From: CAYONM01 sp964405325
GTDB taxonomy: Bacteria > Planctomycetota > UBA11346
Direction of reading: 5' to 3'
Length of the DNA stretch: 6,127 nucleotides
NCBI GenBank assembly: GCA_964405325.1
Contig: CAYONM010000221.1
Span: forward strand, 1 to 6,127
Shown: positions 1 through 5,626 of the stretch, piece by piece
How the letters are laid out: the number at the start of each line of letters is the position of its first letter
How positions within the stretch are numbered: the stretch's first letter is position 1
The notes under the pieces: generated by a model
The model's input: only the letters and a program-made list of their open reading frames with translations
Told to the model about the DNA's origin: nothing
Databases searched by the model: none
Translations under genes and position numbers: made by a program

Positions 1-201
1 GAAGGTCAGCACCGACGGGCCGCCGATCCGGTAGAGGACCTGCAGACCCCGCCGTAGAACAGTTGAATACAAGGGAGCTTTTGGTCCCCAGCATGTTAGT
101 TCCGCCTCGACCCTGGACGCTGGGAAATCCAGGGTCACTTGCTGCCGTGCAGGCCTAAGGGCAGGGAACAGGCCGATGTCGAGCCGATGTCGGCGATCAG
201 G
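1..201. other. Left edge, no recognisable gene
   Basis: I recognise no gene here. The minus-strand frame that follows the stop of the LacI-like fragment (stop at 202-204) stays open to position 1, but its translation no longer looks like a periplasmic-binding-protein fold. On the plus strand short frames end at 57 and elsewhere without family resemblance. The only clear structure is the inverted repeat at 109-136, listed separately. The stretch may hold further decayed sequence of the regulator fragment or the end of a neighbour outside the window. Confidence 0.4.
109..136. repeat. 9-bp perfect inverted repeat (hairpin)
   Basis: GACCCTGGA (109-117) and TCCAGGGTC (128-136) are exact reverse complements separated by 10 nt. 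Neither strand has a T-run after the stem, so it is not a standard intrinsic terminator. It could be a factor-dependent termination hairpin, an operator or a relic. Confidence 0.4.
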
Positions 202-489
202 TCAACCCAGGGCGAGTTCCATCTGGGCGTAGGTATCGACAACCAGGGCGTCAAATTGAGGCGCATGCGGACTGGATCCGACGACCACGACGGTGAAGCG
301 GGACCAGTCCAGCTCCGGCACGTGCAGGTCCGCCAAGCCCGTCAGAAGCAAGTCCTCCATGCCGCTGGCGAGCAAATGCTCCTGCAAGTGTGCATCGTCG
401 TGGAAATCGCGACACGACACGATCCGCAAGGCGTAGCCCAGGCGTTCGGCCATGGCGGGGGGGGCGCCGCCAATGCCTTCCTGCTCTGA
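202..489 (-). pseudogene. Truncated LacI/GntR-type regulator, ligand-binding domain fragment
   Basis: The minus-strand frame encodes about 95 residues that resemble the first half of the periplasmic-binding-protein-like effector domain of LacI/GntR-family regulators: APPAMAERLGYALRIVS, then a segment ending in GMEDLLLTGL, then LDWSRFTVVVVGSS and FDALVVDTYAQMELAL. This is the usual order of a first helix after '..LGY', a strand of the 'dGlil' type, and 'FpvV..G.s' followed by 'V.vDn..'. The N-terminal helix-turn-helix is missing, and the piece starts within a few bases of the stop of the AraC gene. The frame ends at TGA 202-204, just where the family would continue with '..GhrRIgl'; the next in-frame residues (DRRHRLDIG) hint at that motif, so a small indel or stop mutation is likely. 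An 8-base homopolymer (457-464) lies near its start. I infer a remnant of a sugar-responsive repressor, not a working gene. It could instead be an artefact of sequence error in a longer gene. Confidence 0.62.
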
Positions 490-493
490 AGAT

Positions 494-1297
494 TCAACGA
501 TCCTGCGTCGGTGAGCGACCAAAACGTCGTTTGTACATACGACGGAAATAGCGGGCGTCACCGTAGTCGCAGATCGCCGCCACCTCCCCCACCGGCAGTC
601 CGGGGTGTTCACGCAGCAGCAGCCGAGCATGATCAAGGCGACGGGTGGTGCACCAGTCCTGGAAACTCATGCCGGCGTGGTCATGGAAGAGCTGCGAGAC
701 GTAGCCCGGATGCAGCCCGTGATGGGTGGCGGTGGCCTCGCGACCAGGCAGCCGCGGCAACTGCTCATCCAGCCAGGCGGCGATGCCCTGCCAGCGGCGG
801 CGGGCCTGCGGTTCGTCTGCGGGCGCCGCCCGCAATTGGGCCAAGCAACGCCACAACACGGCCTCGACCAACGCCGGCCGGGCCGCCTCCTCGGCGCCCA
901 TCAGCAGCCGCCACAGGGCCTGATCGTCGGCCGCGGGTGGCGGCAGTAGGCGATACCACATGGGCGAGGTGTCGAGCCCGCAACCGTCGTGATGACGCAA
1001 AAAACAGCGCAGCCCATCGGCCTGCAAGGTGAAGCTGCAGTAGCGCCGACGCTGGCCGGGCAGGGCCTTGTTCCACCCACCCGGGGCCATGAGCAGGGCC
1101 TCGCCCCGACCCAGGCTCACCGTTTGCCCACCGGGCACGGTCATGCGGTGCCGCTGCCGCGTACAGACCACGATGCGCGGCCCGAGACAGACCGCCGCCC
1201 CGGCGATCGGCGGCGCCGAGCCCACGCAGACCGCCCGTGTGATGCCGCCATACAGCAACCCGGCAAGCTCGCCGGCGATGCAGACCCCTTCATCCAT
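494..1297 (-). CDS. AraC-family transcriptional regulator
   Basis: The product has 267 residues, in the usual AraC-family range. The C-terminal third carries the double helix-turn-helix domain: first HTH and linker helix about residues 187-224 (HHGLHPGYVSQLFHDHAG then SFQDW...RRLDHARLLL), second HTH about 233-267 (LPVGEVAAICDYGDARYFRR then the signature end YKRRFGRSPTQ). Residues 1 to about 100 resemble the cupin-like sensor arm (PGGQTVSLGRGEALLMAPGG is a typical 'G....l..Gd..l..Pg' turn), which probably binds a sugar or glycan breakdown product. ATG at 1295-1297 is chosen because the frame upstream is only antisense to the sulfatase gene. There is no convincing Shine-Dalgarno; a TAGAAT -10 box ends 8 nt before the start codon. 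The gene is divergent from the sulfatase with a 72-bp gap, the classic arrangement for a local activator, so I infer that it controls the sulfatase and perhaps itself. The inducer is unknown. Confidence 0.92.
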   Translation of the reverse strand: MDEGVCIAGELAGLLYGGITRAVCVGSAPPIAGAAVCLGPRIVVCTRQRHRMTVPGGQTVSLGRGEALLMAPGGWNKALPGQRRRYCSFTLQADGLRCFLRHHDGCGLDTSPMWYRLLPPPAADDQALWRLLMGAEEAARPALVEAVLWRCLAQLRAAPADEPQARRRWQGIAAWLDEQLPRLPGREATATHHGLHPGYVSQLFHDHAGMSFQDWCTTRRLDHARLLLREHPGLPVGEVAAICDYGDARYFRRMYKRRFGRSPTQDR

Positions 1298-1305
1298 AGC
1301 TGATG

Positions 1306-1311
1306 ATTCTA
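1306..1311 (-). promoter_or_regulatory. Candidate -10 box of the AraC gene
   Basis: TAGAAT on the minus strand (5 of 6 matches to TATAAT) lies 8 nt before the ATG. With normal spacing transcription would start at about 1299, two bases before the start codon, giving an almost leaderless mRNA. The -35 position with 16-bp spacing (1328-1333, TGGCAA) matches only 3 of 6, so help from an activator or another promoter is possible. Confidence 0.4.
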
Positions 1312-1326
1312 CCCCATCGATGACAC

Positions 1327-1355
1327 TTTGCCACCTCCACAACGAGTTTGCACAG
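1327..1355 (+). promoter_or_regulatory. Candidate AraC operator: TTTGC direct repeats 20 bp apart
   Basis: TTTGCCACC (1327-1335) and TTTGCACAG (1347-1355) form a direct repeat with a start-to-start distance of 20 bp, about two helical turns. AraC-family proteins commonly bind two direct half-sites spaced about 21 bp, one half-site next to or overlapping the -35 region. Here the repeats fall at roughly -43 to -35 and -23 to -15 of the predicted sulfatase start, where an activator would replace a poor -35 box. Two short matches can occur by chance. Confidence 0.4.
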
Positions 1356-1363
1356 CATATAAT
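1336..1363 (+). promoter_or_regulatory. Sulfatase promoter, perfect -10 and weak -35
   Basis: TATAAT at 1358-1363 is a perfect -10 box. With 16-bp spacing the -35 would be TCCACA (1336-1341), 4 of 6 matches. The -10 ends 6 nt before the ATG at 1370, which places the expected transcription start on or next to the A of the start codon. A perfect -10 with a weak -35 fits an activator-dependent promoter. Confidence 0.55.
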
Positions 1364-1369
1364 CTGAGC

Positions 1370-2713
1370 ATGAGCACTCCCGATACTGATAAAGCGACCC
1401 GACACCCCAACATCATCTGGTTCTTCGCCGACCAGATGCGGGCCCAGAGCCAAAGCTGGATGGGCGATCCCAACTTGAGCACCCCCAACCTCGACCGCAT
1501 GGCCTGCGAGGGCGTGGCCTTCACCCGCGCAGTCTCGCCCTGCCCCTGGTGCACGCCCTTCCGCGGTTCGCTGCTGACCTCCCTGCACACCCACCAGTGC
1601 GTGCAACGCACGCCCCAGCAGATGGATCCGTCGCTGCCCACCGTCGCCACCTGCTTCGACGCGGCCGGTTACGACACCTGCTACATCGGTAAATGGCATC
1701 TCGACGGTGGCAACGGCATCCACCACATCCCGCCCGAACGGCGCGGCGGCTTCCGGCGCTGGTGGGGCTACGAGAACAAGAACGCCCCCTGGGACAACAG
1801 CTTCCACGGCGACCTCGGCGACGGCGAGCGTGAGCAACGAGTCAGCGATTACGAGACCGACCACATCGTCGACACCATGATCGCCCAGCTCGAGAACCGC
1901 GCTGTCGACGGCAACCCCTTCTTCATGGTTGGCAGCACCGTACGTCCACACGACCCCATGGTGGCGCCCGAGGAATGGATGCGGCGACACCGGCCGGCCG
2001 ATGTCCACCTGCGCCCCAACGTGCCCGACATCCCGCGTATCACCGAGCGCGCCCGCCGTGACCTGGCCGGCTATCATGCTGCCATCGAGCAGCTCGACTG
2101 GAACCTCGGCCGCCTACGTGCCGCCCTCGACCGCCTCGGCTTGGCCGATGACACCTGGCTGATCTTCTTCTCCGACCACGGCGACACCCACGGCTCGCAC
2201 GGCTACTGGCGCAAGAGCAACCCCTTCGAGGAGTCCATCCGCATCCCCTGCATCTTCGGCGACCACCGACCCTTCTCCCGCTCGGCCGACAACCCCCGCC
2301 AGGCTGGCCTACGCGACCATTGCTTCACGGCTCTCGATTTCGCCCCCACCTCGCTCGGCCTCTGTGGCATCGACACCCCCGAGTGGATGTGCGGCAGCGA
2401 CTACTCCGGCACGATCTCCGGCGACCGCCCGCTCGATGTCCCCGACTCGGCCTTCCTGCAGCAGTGCGTCGATAAGAGCTTCGACTGCCTTGAGGGCCAG
2501 TGGCGTGGCGTGGTCACGGGCGACGGCTGGAAATACGTCTGCAACAAGGCTGGGCCGCTCTTCCTCTTCGATCTGGGCGAGGACCCCTACGAGACCTACA
2601 ACCGCGCCCACCAACTCGACCGGCCGAGCATCGTCCAACGGGCCTTGCTGCACGACCGCCTACAGCAGTGGATCAGCGATACCGCCGACGACTTCCCGCT
2701 ACCCACACTCTGA
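1370..2713 (+). CDS. Formylglycine-dependent sulfatase, no signal peptide
   Basis: The 447-residue product is a type I sulfatase (alkaline-phosphatase superfamily), which hydrolyses sulfate esters, probably on a glycan or small metabolite. Visible landmarks: an N-terminal strand with metal ligand in NIIWFFADQ (D21, Q22); the modification motif CTPFRGSLLTS (61-71), in which C61 would become formylglycine and R65 would support it; GKWHL (107-111) with K108 and H110; VRPHDP (191-196) with H194; the second metal site FFSDHGD (266-272) with D269 and H270; K282 in WRKSNPFEESIRIP. The C-terminal subdomain ends with LFDLGEDPYET, a conserved sulfatase ending. Position 4 of the motif is F where S or A is usual (C-x-P-S/A-R), and a second Cys (C58) precedes it. 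No signal peptide is visible, so it should act in the cytoplasm on an imported substrate. ATG 1370 is preferred because an earlier TTG in the same frame (1328) lies upstream of the -10 box. No Shine-Dalgarno is seen. An anaerobic or aerobic maturase must be encoded elsewhere. The substrate cannot be read. Confidence 0.95.
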   Translation: MSTPDTDKATRHPNIIWFFADQMRAQSQSWMGDPNLSTPNLDRMACEGVAFTRAVSPCPWCTPFRGSLLTSLHTHQCVQRTPQQMDPSLPTVATCFDAAGYDTCYIGKWHLDGGNGIHHIPPERRGGFRRWWGYENKNAPWDNSFHGDLGDGEREQRVSDYETDHIVDTMIAQLENRAVDGNPFFMVGSTVRPHDPMVAPEEWMRRHRPADVHLRPNVPDIPRITERARRDLAGYHAAIEQLDWNLGRLRAALDRLGLADDTWLIFFSDHGDTHGSHGYWRKSNPFEESIRIPCIFGDHRPFSRSADNPRQAGLRDHCFTALDFAPTSLGLCGIDTPEWMCGSDYSGTISGDRPLDVPDSAFLQQCVDKSFDCLEGQWRGVVTGDGWKYVCNKAGPLFLFDLGEDPYETYNRAHQLDRPSIVQRALLHDRLQQWISDTADDFPLPTL

Positions 2714-2728
2714 TCCGTCAAAGGATCA
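2711..2728 (+). terminator. Hairpin at the sulfatase stop codon, possible weak terminator
   Basis: TGATCC (2711-2716) and GGATCA (2723-2728) are reverse complements with a 6-nt loop; the stem includes the TGA stop codon. There is no T-run after it, so intrinsic termination is doubtful. Confidence 0.25.
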
Positions 2729-2899
2729 CGTGAGTGACGTTGCCTTGTCAGCCCGTTCATCGCATATGCAGCATCCGCATACATGACGTCGGCCGGCTGC
2801 AGGCGTTTTGACCCGTCCCAGCGCCGGCATCACATCGGGGTCAGCCACCCAATCCGGCTGGGATCGCGGCCGTAGACAGCCTGCTCGTAGATGCTGGAC
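2729..2899. other. Intergenic remnant next to the AAA ATPase fragment
   Basis: There is no intact gene. One minus-strand frame (2830-2907) reads GSSSIYEQAVYGRDPSRIGW before a stop at 2830-2832. It looks like real protein sequence but I cannot assign it to a family. It overlaps the end of the AAA-like fragment in another frame, so either two remnants meet here or a further frameshift is present. The remainder down to 2729 shows only short repeats of GCATA type (around 2762-2783). Confidence 0.3.
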
Positions 2900-3066
2900 G
2901 AACCAAAGGTAGATGGGCGTGAGTTGGGGGTGATTGAATTGCGCGCCAACCGACACGAACAGGGCGTTGTCGCGGGTGCGCTCCTGCAGGTTCTTGGCCG
3001 CTTTAAACTGCTGCTGGAGGTGTGCCAGTCGTAGGCCTCACCGTTCCAGGTACGGCTGAACCAGCG
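2900..3066 (-). pseudogene. Frameshifted fragment of an AAA-family ATPase
   Basis: Two adjoining minus-strand frames give one family-like stretch. The first (3066-3022) reads RWFSRTWNGEAYDWH and follows a stop at 3067-3069. After a shift of one base at about 3018-3022 it continues as LQQQFKAAKNLQERTRDNALF and then VSVGAQFNHPQLTPIYLWF down to 2900. The pattern '..R.t..NaLFlSvaAQfNh.ql.piy.WF' is characteristic of the AAA_15/AAA_21-like ATP-binding proteins often found beside phage-defence or orphan nuclease genes. Restoring one C at 3020-3021 would join HT and LQQQF in frame. Neither the Walker motifs nor the C-terminal part is present, so this is a relic. The assignment rests on remembered family patterns. 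Confidence 0.6.
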
Positions 3067-3111
3067 CTATAGCCCTGCTATACCGCCGAATCCACTGCGA
3101 GGATATCTGTC

Positions 3112-3127
3112 GACGGCAGCTGCCGTC
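3112..3127. repeat. 16-bp perfect palindrome
   Basis: GACGGCAGCTGCCGTC is its own reverse complement, with no spacer. It could be a dimeric regulator site or part of a decayed element. It lies in the gene-free stretch about 240 bp downstream of the SGNH gene. Confidence 0.45.
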
Positions 3128-3345
3128 TCTGCGGTCCGGACACGATACGGATCCACGGCGGTCCGGCTCGCTTCGCCATCCGGAATGATGCTCAGCCGGG
3201 GAAGTATCACATCCGGATCAGCAGTCCCGGACCCCCAGACGTACAATGGACAGGCCGGATAGCGCCTTGATGCCTGCTGCACTCGCCCCTGTTGCGAGCA
3301 AGCAACATCCATTCCGATGTCCGGAACGGTCGACGGTCGAAGGAA

Positions 3346-3356
3346 CGCCGAAGGCG
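3346..3356 (-). terminator. Short hairpin after the SGNH gene, possible terminator
   Basis: CGCC and GGCG pair around a 3-nt loop only 5 nt after the stop codon of the SGNH gene. The following minus-strand sequence (TTCCTTCG) has no real T-run, so this is a weak candidate. Confidence 0.22.
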
Positions 3357-3360
3357 GTCT

Positions 3361-4845
3361 TCACTGCGGGGTCGGCGCGCTGATCTCGTCCAGATCTTCC
3401 TGCGCTTCACCGGGTTTCAGGCCCATATGCTCGAAGGGACCGGCCGGGACTGGCGGACGGTAGACGCGAATGACGTCCAGGTTGTCAACCACACCATCGG
3501 CTTCCAACACCAACCGATGCGTGGCGGTGGTGCCAGCCTGGAACACTGTGGTGGCGATACCGGGATCCAGGGTGATTGGCTGCCGATAGACATCCCTGCC
3601 CAGGGCATAGGTCCGCCAACGGACGATCATACCTGGCTCGGGGGCATGCCCCTTCAAGCGGTAGGACCGCGGAATCACCCAGTCGTCCACCTCAATGACC
3701 ACACGCCCGGAATCGGAAACGAATCGCTCACTGCTGCTGCCCTCGCCATCAGGACCAGTCTTACTGCCACGGACCTGGAAGCGGATGTCCTTCAGCTCGT
3801 CATCCACCTCGGTGATCAGCAGCTCCCAGTCCTCTTCCAATAAGGGTGCCTTATGACCGATGTGCTCGAAGGCCGGCCACGAGGCCGGTGGGATCACATT
3901 GGTACTGCGGGATATGACGTAACTGTCCGGATGCCGCGAAGGCGGCTTGCCGTCCACTCGAACCCGCAGACCCGCAACCCCGGCAAGACGACTGACCAGA
4001 TCGATACGATTGCCTTCGACCTGCAGTTCCAGCCGACCATCGACGAACTCGACGTCCTCGCCGATGCGGTATTCCTGCACCAAAGAACGCGACCAATCGG
4101 TTTGCAGCTCCGGCCGGTGGCACAACTGCCGGATGCATAGCTGGGCCATCAACCAGCAGCCGTGCGCATTCAGATGGACGTTGTCTTTCAACACATCGCC
4201 GCTCTGCAGGTTGTTCTCCAACAGATACTGCTTCCACGGCCAGCGCACGTCGACCAGCTCGCACTGGTACTTGGCTGCAACCGCCGGCAGGACCTGTTGA
4301 TCATAAAAACCCGACCAGTCCTCCAGATTAAGCTCACCATCCACATGGTCGCGAGCCCGCCAGTGATCACTCATCAGCATGATCTCACAGGCGGTTCGCT
4401 GCCGGGCCTCGAACATGATCTGTTCATAGCGATGATGATCACCATAAACGTGGAAGATCATCAGGTCCGGGTAGAAGGGATGCAGATCATGAACCGCCGT
4501 GCGATAGAGGTGGGCCGCTGAAAAGCCACCGAGGGCCCGGTTCTCCACCTCCAAGCGGGCATGGGGATAGCGTTCGCGCAACCATGTGACCACCTGCCGA
4601 TGCCATTGTCCCCCCATGATCGACTGGCCGTAAAACAAGATCCGGACCGTGTTGGGCCACTCCGGGGTGCTGGTCTCCAAGAGATGCATGGTCCGCTGGA
4701 TGTGGCGGCTCCAGTGGGCGGTATCGTCATGATAGGCGGGCAGCGGAGGATAGGTCTCCATGGAGGCTCCAGACAAAGCGGGCAGCAACGCCAGCAGCAC
4801 CAGAACGACCTGGAACCGATGACCTGCCATCGATAAGGTGGGCAT
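3361..4845 (-). CDS. Secreted SGNH/GDSL-type hydrolase with beta-rich C-terminal half
   Basis: The product has 494 residues. A signal peptide is visible at 1 to about 27: charged start to R10, hydrophobic VVLVLLALLPAL, and likely cleavage near SGA-S. It should therefore act outside the cytoplasm, perhaps as an esterase or deacetylase on glycans. The SGNH fold covers about 65-245: block I ILFYGQSIMGG with nucleophile S75 (GQS in place of GDS), block II NRALGGFSA with G106 or G107, block III FHVYGDHH (133-138), and block V DNVHLNAHG with the catalytic pair D221 and H224. Block III has His or Asp where the family's oxyanion Asn normally sits. Residues 250-494 are beta-rich and contain two related segments, FEHIGHK (326-332) and FEHMGLK (471-477), each after a Pro-rich stretch, plus FQVRGSKTGPDGEG and the FVSDSGRVVIEVDDW stretch. 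ATG at 4843-4845 is chosen because AAGGAG (4855-4860) lies 9 nt upstream and the signal peptide starts there. The gene is divergent from the lectin-like gene. The acyl substrate is unknown. Confidence 0.9.
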   Translation of the reverse strand: MPTLSMAGHRFQVVLVLLALLPALSGASMETYPPLPAYHDDTAHWSRHIQRTMHLLETSTPEWPNTVRILFYGQSIMGGQWHRQVVTWLRERYPHARLEVENRALGGFSAAHLYRTAVHDLHPFYPDLMIFHVYGDHHRYEQIMFEARQRTACEIMLMSDHWRARDHVDGELNLEDWSGFYDQQVLPAVAAKYQCELVDVRWPWKQYLLENNLQSGDVLKDNVHLNAHGCWLMAQLCIRQLCHRPELQTDWSRSLVQEYRIGEDVEFVDGRLELQVEGNRIDLVSRLAGVAGLRVRVDGKPPSRHPDSYVISRSTNVIPPASWPAFEHIGHKAPLLEEDWELLITEVDDELKDIRFQVRGSKTGPDGEGSSSERFVSDSGRVVIEVDDWVIPRSYRLKGHAPEPGMIVRWRTYALGRDVYRQPITLDPGIATTVFQAGTTATHRLVLEADGVVDNLDVIRVYRPPVPAGPFEHMGLKPGEAQEDLDEISAPTPQ

Positions 4846-4851
4846 CAGACC

Positions 4852-4869
4852 GTACTCCTTCTGGAGTAC
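4852..4869 (-). promoter_or_regulatory. 7-bp inverted repeat that contains the SGNH ribosome-binding site
   Basis: GTACTCC (4852-4858) and GGAGTAC (4863-4869) pair perfectly around 4 nt. On the minus-strand transcript the order is GTACTCC, AGAA, GGAGTAC, so the AAGGAG Shine-Dalgarno of the SGNH gene sits half in the loop and half in the 3' arm, 9 nt before the ATG. Folding would hide it. The same symmetry could serve as an operator in the 44-bp gap shared with the divergent lectin-like gene. Confidence 0.5.
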
Positions 4870-4889
4870 AACCACACCACCGGGCTGCT

Positions 4890-5453
4890 GTGACCGCACT
4901 CCTGCTACAGACATACGACCGACTGTCCGAAACCAGAAAGGAAGCAGCCGCCGCGCTCACCGACGAGGGTGCCGTGCATGAGTATCTCGAACTGAAAGGC
5001 CGCTGGTTCCATGCCGCCATCGGCACGCGCACCGGGGCGGTCGCTGCGGCCGCCGATCCCATCGGCTACGCCCCCAGCGACCACGAGCATGTCGTCTACC
5101 TCGGCATCGACGGTCACCTCCACGAACTGTGCTTCGACGCCATCGAATGGCACCACAGCGATCTCACCGCCAGTGCCGCCGCCCCCGCGGCCGCCGGCCG
5201 ACCGGCCGGAGCCCATGTCGCCGGCCGCCACTGCGTGGTCTTCCGTGGCGTTGACGGCAAGGCCCACTGTCTACGTCTGGGCAAAGACTGGCGCCACATC
5301 GTCTTGACCGGCCTCGGCGCGATCAGCGACGATCCCCAACTGGGGACCAGCGGCGGCGAAGGCGCGGTCAGCTATCGCAGCGCGGCTGGTGAGCGCCGCT
5401 GGGCCTGCTTCAGCAATCCCAAGACCACAACGCTCGCCGATCTGCCTGCTTAG
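4890..5453 (+). CDS. PLL-like beta-propeller lectin repeat protein, short
   Basis: The 187-residue product contains consecutive degenerate repeats of the kind seen in PLL-type (Photorhabdus lectin-like) beta-propellers, whose blades read 'hVvYrg.DGhiHEL....gWhh.DLT...gAp.aaG.PaGy'. Here: GAVHEYLELKGRWFHAAIG then DPIGYAP (27-62); HVVYLGIDGHLHEL then WHHSDLTASAAAPAAAGRPA (67-106); CVVFRGVDGKAHCL then WRHIVLTGLGA (115-144); and a partial fourth with GAVSYRSAAGERRW (158-171). Members of the family bind fucose or other sugars at the blade interfaces. About 3.5 blades are present where PLL has about seven, and no signal peptide is visible, so the protein may need to oligomerise or may be truncated at its 5' end. 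GTG at 4890-4892 is the first usable start, without a clear Shine-Dalgarno; the frame stays open upstream into the antisense of the SGNH gene, so the start is uncertain. The stop lies just before the repeat element at 5454. Sugar binding is inferred. Confidence 0.7.
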   Translation: MTALLLQTYDRLSETRKEAAAALTDEGAVHEYLELKGRWFHAAIGTRTGAVAAAADPIGYAPSDHEHVVYLGIDGHLHELCFDAIEWHHSDLTASAAAPAAAGRPAGAHVAGRHCVVFRGVDGKAHCLRLGKDWRHIVLTGLGAISDDPQLGTSGGEGAVSYRSAAGERRWACFSNPKTTTLADLPA

Positions 5454-5616
5454 TTAGGGCCCGTCAATAAATAAAGGTAGCGTCTCACTTGATCTTTTGC
5501 CGCCCTTCTGCGTTGCTTATCGCTTACATATACTCGATATGCTCGCTCTTCGCGCCTTGAAGGATCGACAAAATCTCTGCACGATCTGCTACCTTTATTT
5601 CTTTCCGCACCCTTAG
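5454..5616. mobile_element. MITE-like palindromic element with terminal inverted repeats
   Basis: AAATAAAGGTAGC (5469-5481) is repeated exactly in inverted orientation at 5588-5600 (GCTACCTTTATTT). Outside it the similarity continues: from 5456 AGGGCCCGTCAAT and, inverted from 5613, AGGGTGCGGAAAG (8 of 13 equal). Inside, TTTTG with CCTTC (left) faces GAAGG with CAAAA (right), and the centre has CATAT/ATATG (5527-5531, 5537-5541) at the midpoint of the element. Both flanks carry TTAG (5454-5457, possibly also 5450-5453, and 5613-5616), compatible with a 4-bp target duplication. No transposase is present, so it would be non-autonomous. It starts right after the stop codon of the lectin-like gene and leaves that stop intact. 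A long transcriptional hairpin of another origin is the alternative. Confidence 0.6.
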
Positions 5617-5626
5617 ATTCATCGCG

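Larger units (their letters stand above)
3070..3360. other. Gene-free stretch downstream of the SGNH hydrolase
   Basis: I recognise no gene. A minus-strand frame of 81 codons (3067-3312, ATG at 3310-3312) is open and reads like protein in part (ADPDVILPRLSIIPDGEASR), but it has no ribosome-binding site and no family resemblance; it may be a small hypothetical gene or decayed sequence. The stretch contains a 16-bp perfect palindrome (3112-3127) and four TCCGGA sites (3135, 3179, 3212, 3320). Confidence 0.3.

Noticed and set aside
457..464. 8-G homopolymer as programmed frameshift site
   Set aside because: It lies inside a fragment already lacking its N-terminal domain; sequencing error or decay explains it more simply.
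511..1032. Plus-strand open frames across the AraC gene
   Set aside because: Pro/Arg/Ala-rich products typical of antisense frames in GC-rich DNA; the opposite strand has clear AraC motifs.
1298..2077. Minus-strand reading frame that extends the AraC frame by 260 codons through the sulfatase
   Set aside because: It is the antisense shadow of a well-supported sulfatase gene; its translation is Val/Ala/Gly-rich without family resemblance, and the AraC fold starts at the 1297 ATG.
3292..3843. Plus-strand 183-codon frame over the SGNH gene end
   Set aside because: Antisense to the conserved C-terminal half of the SGNH hydrolase, with no recognisable domain.
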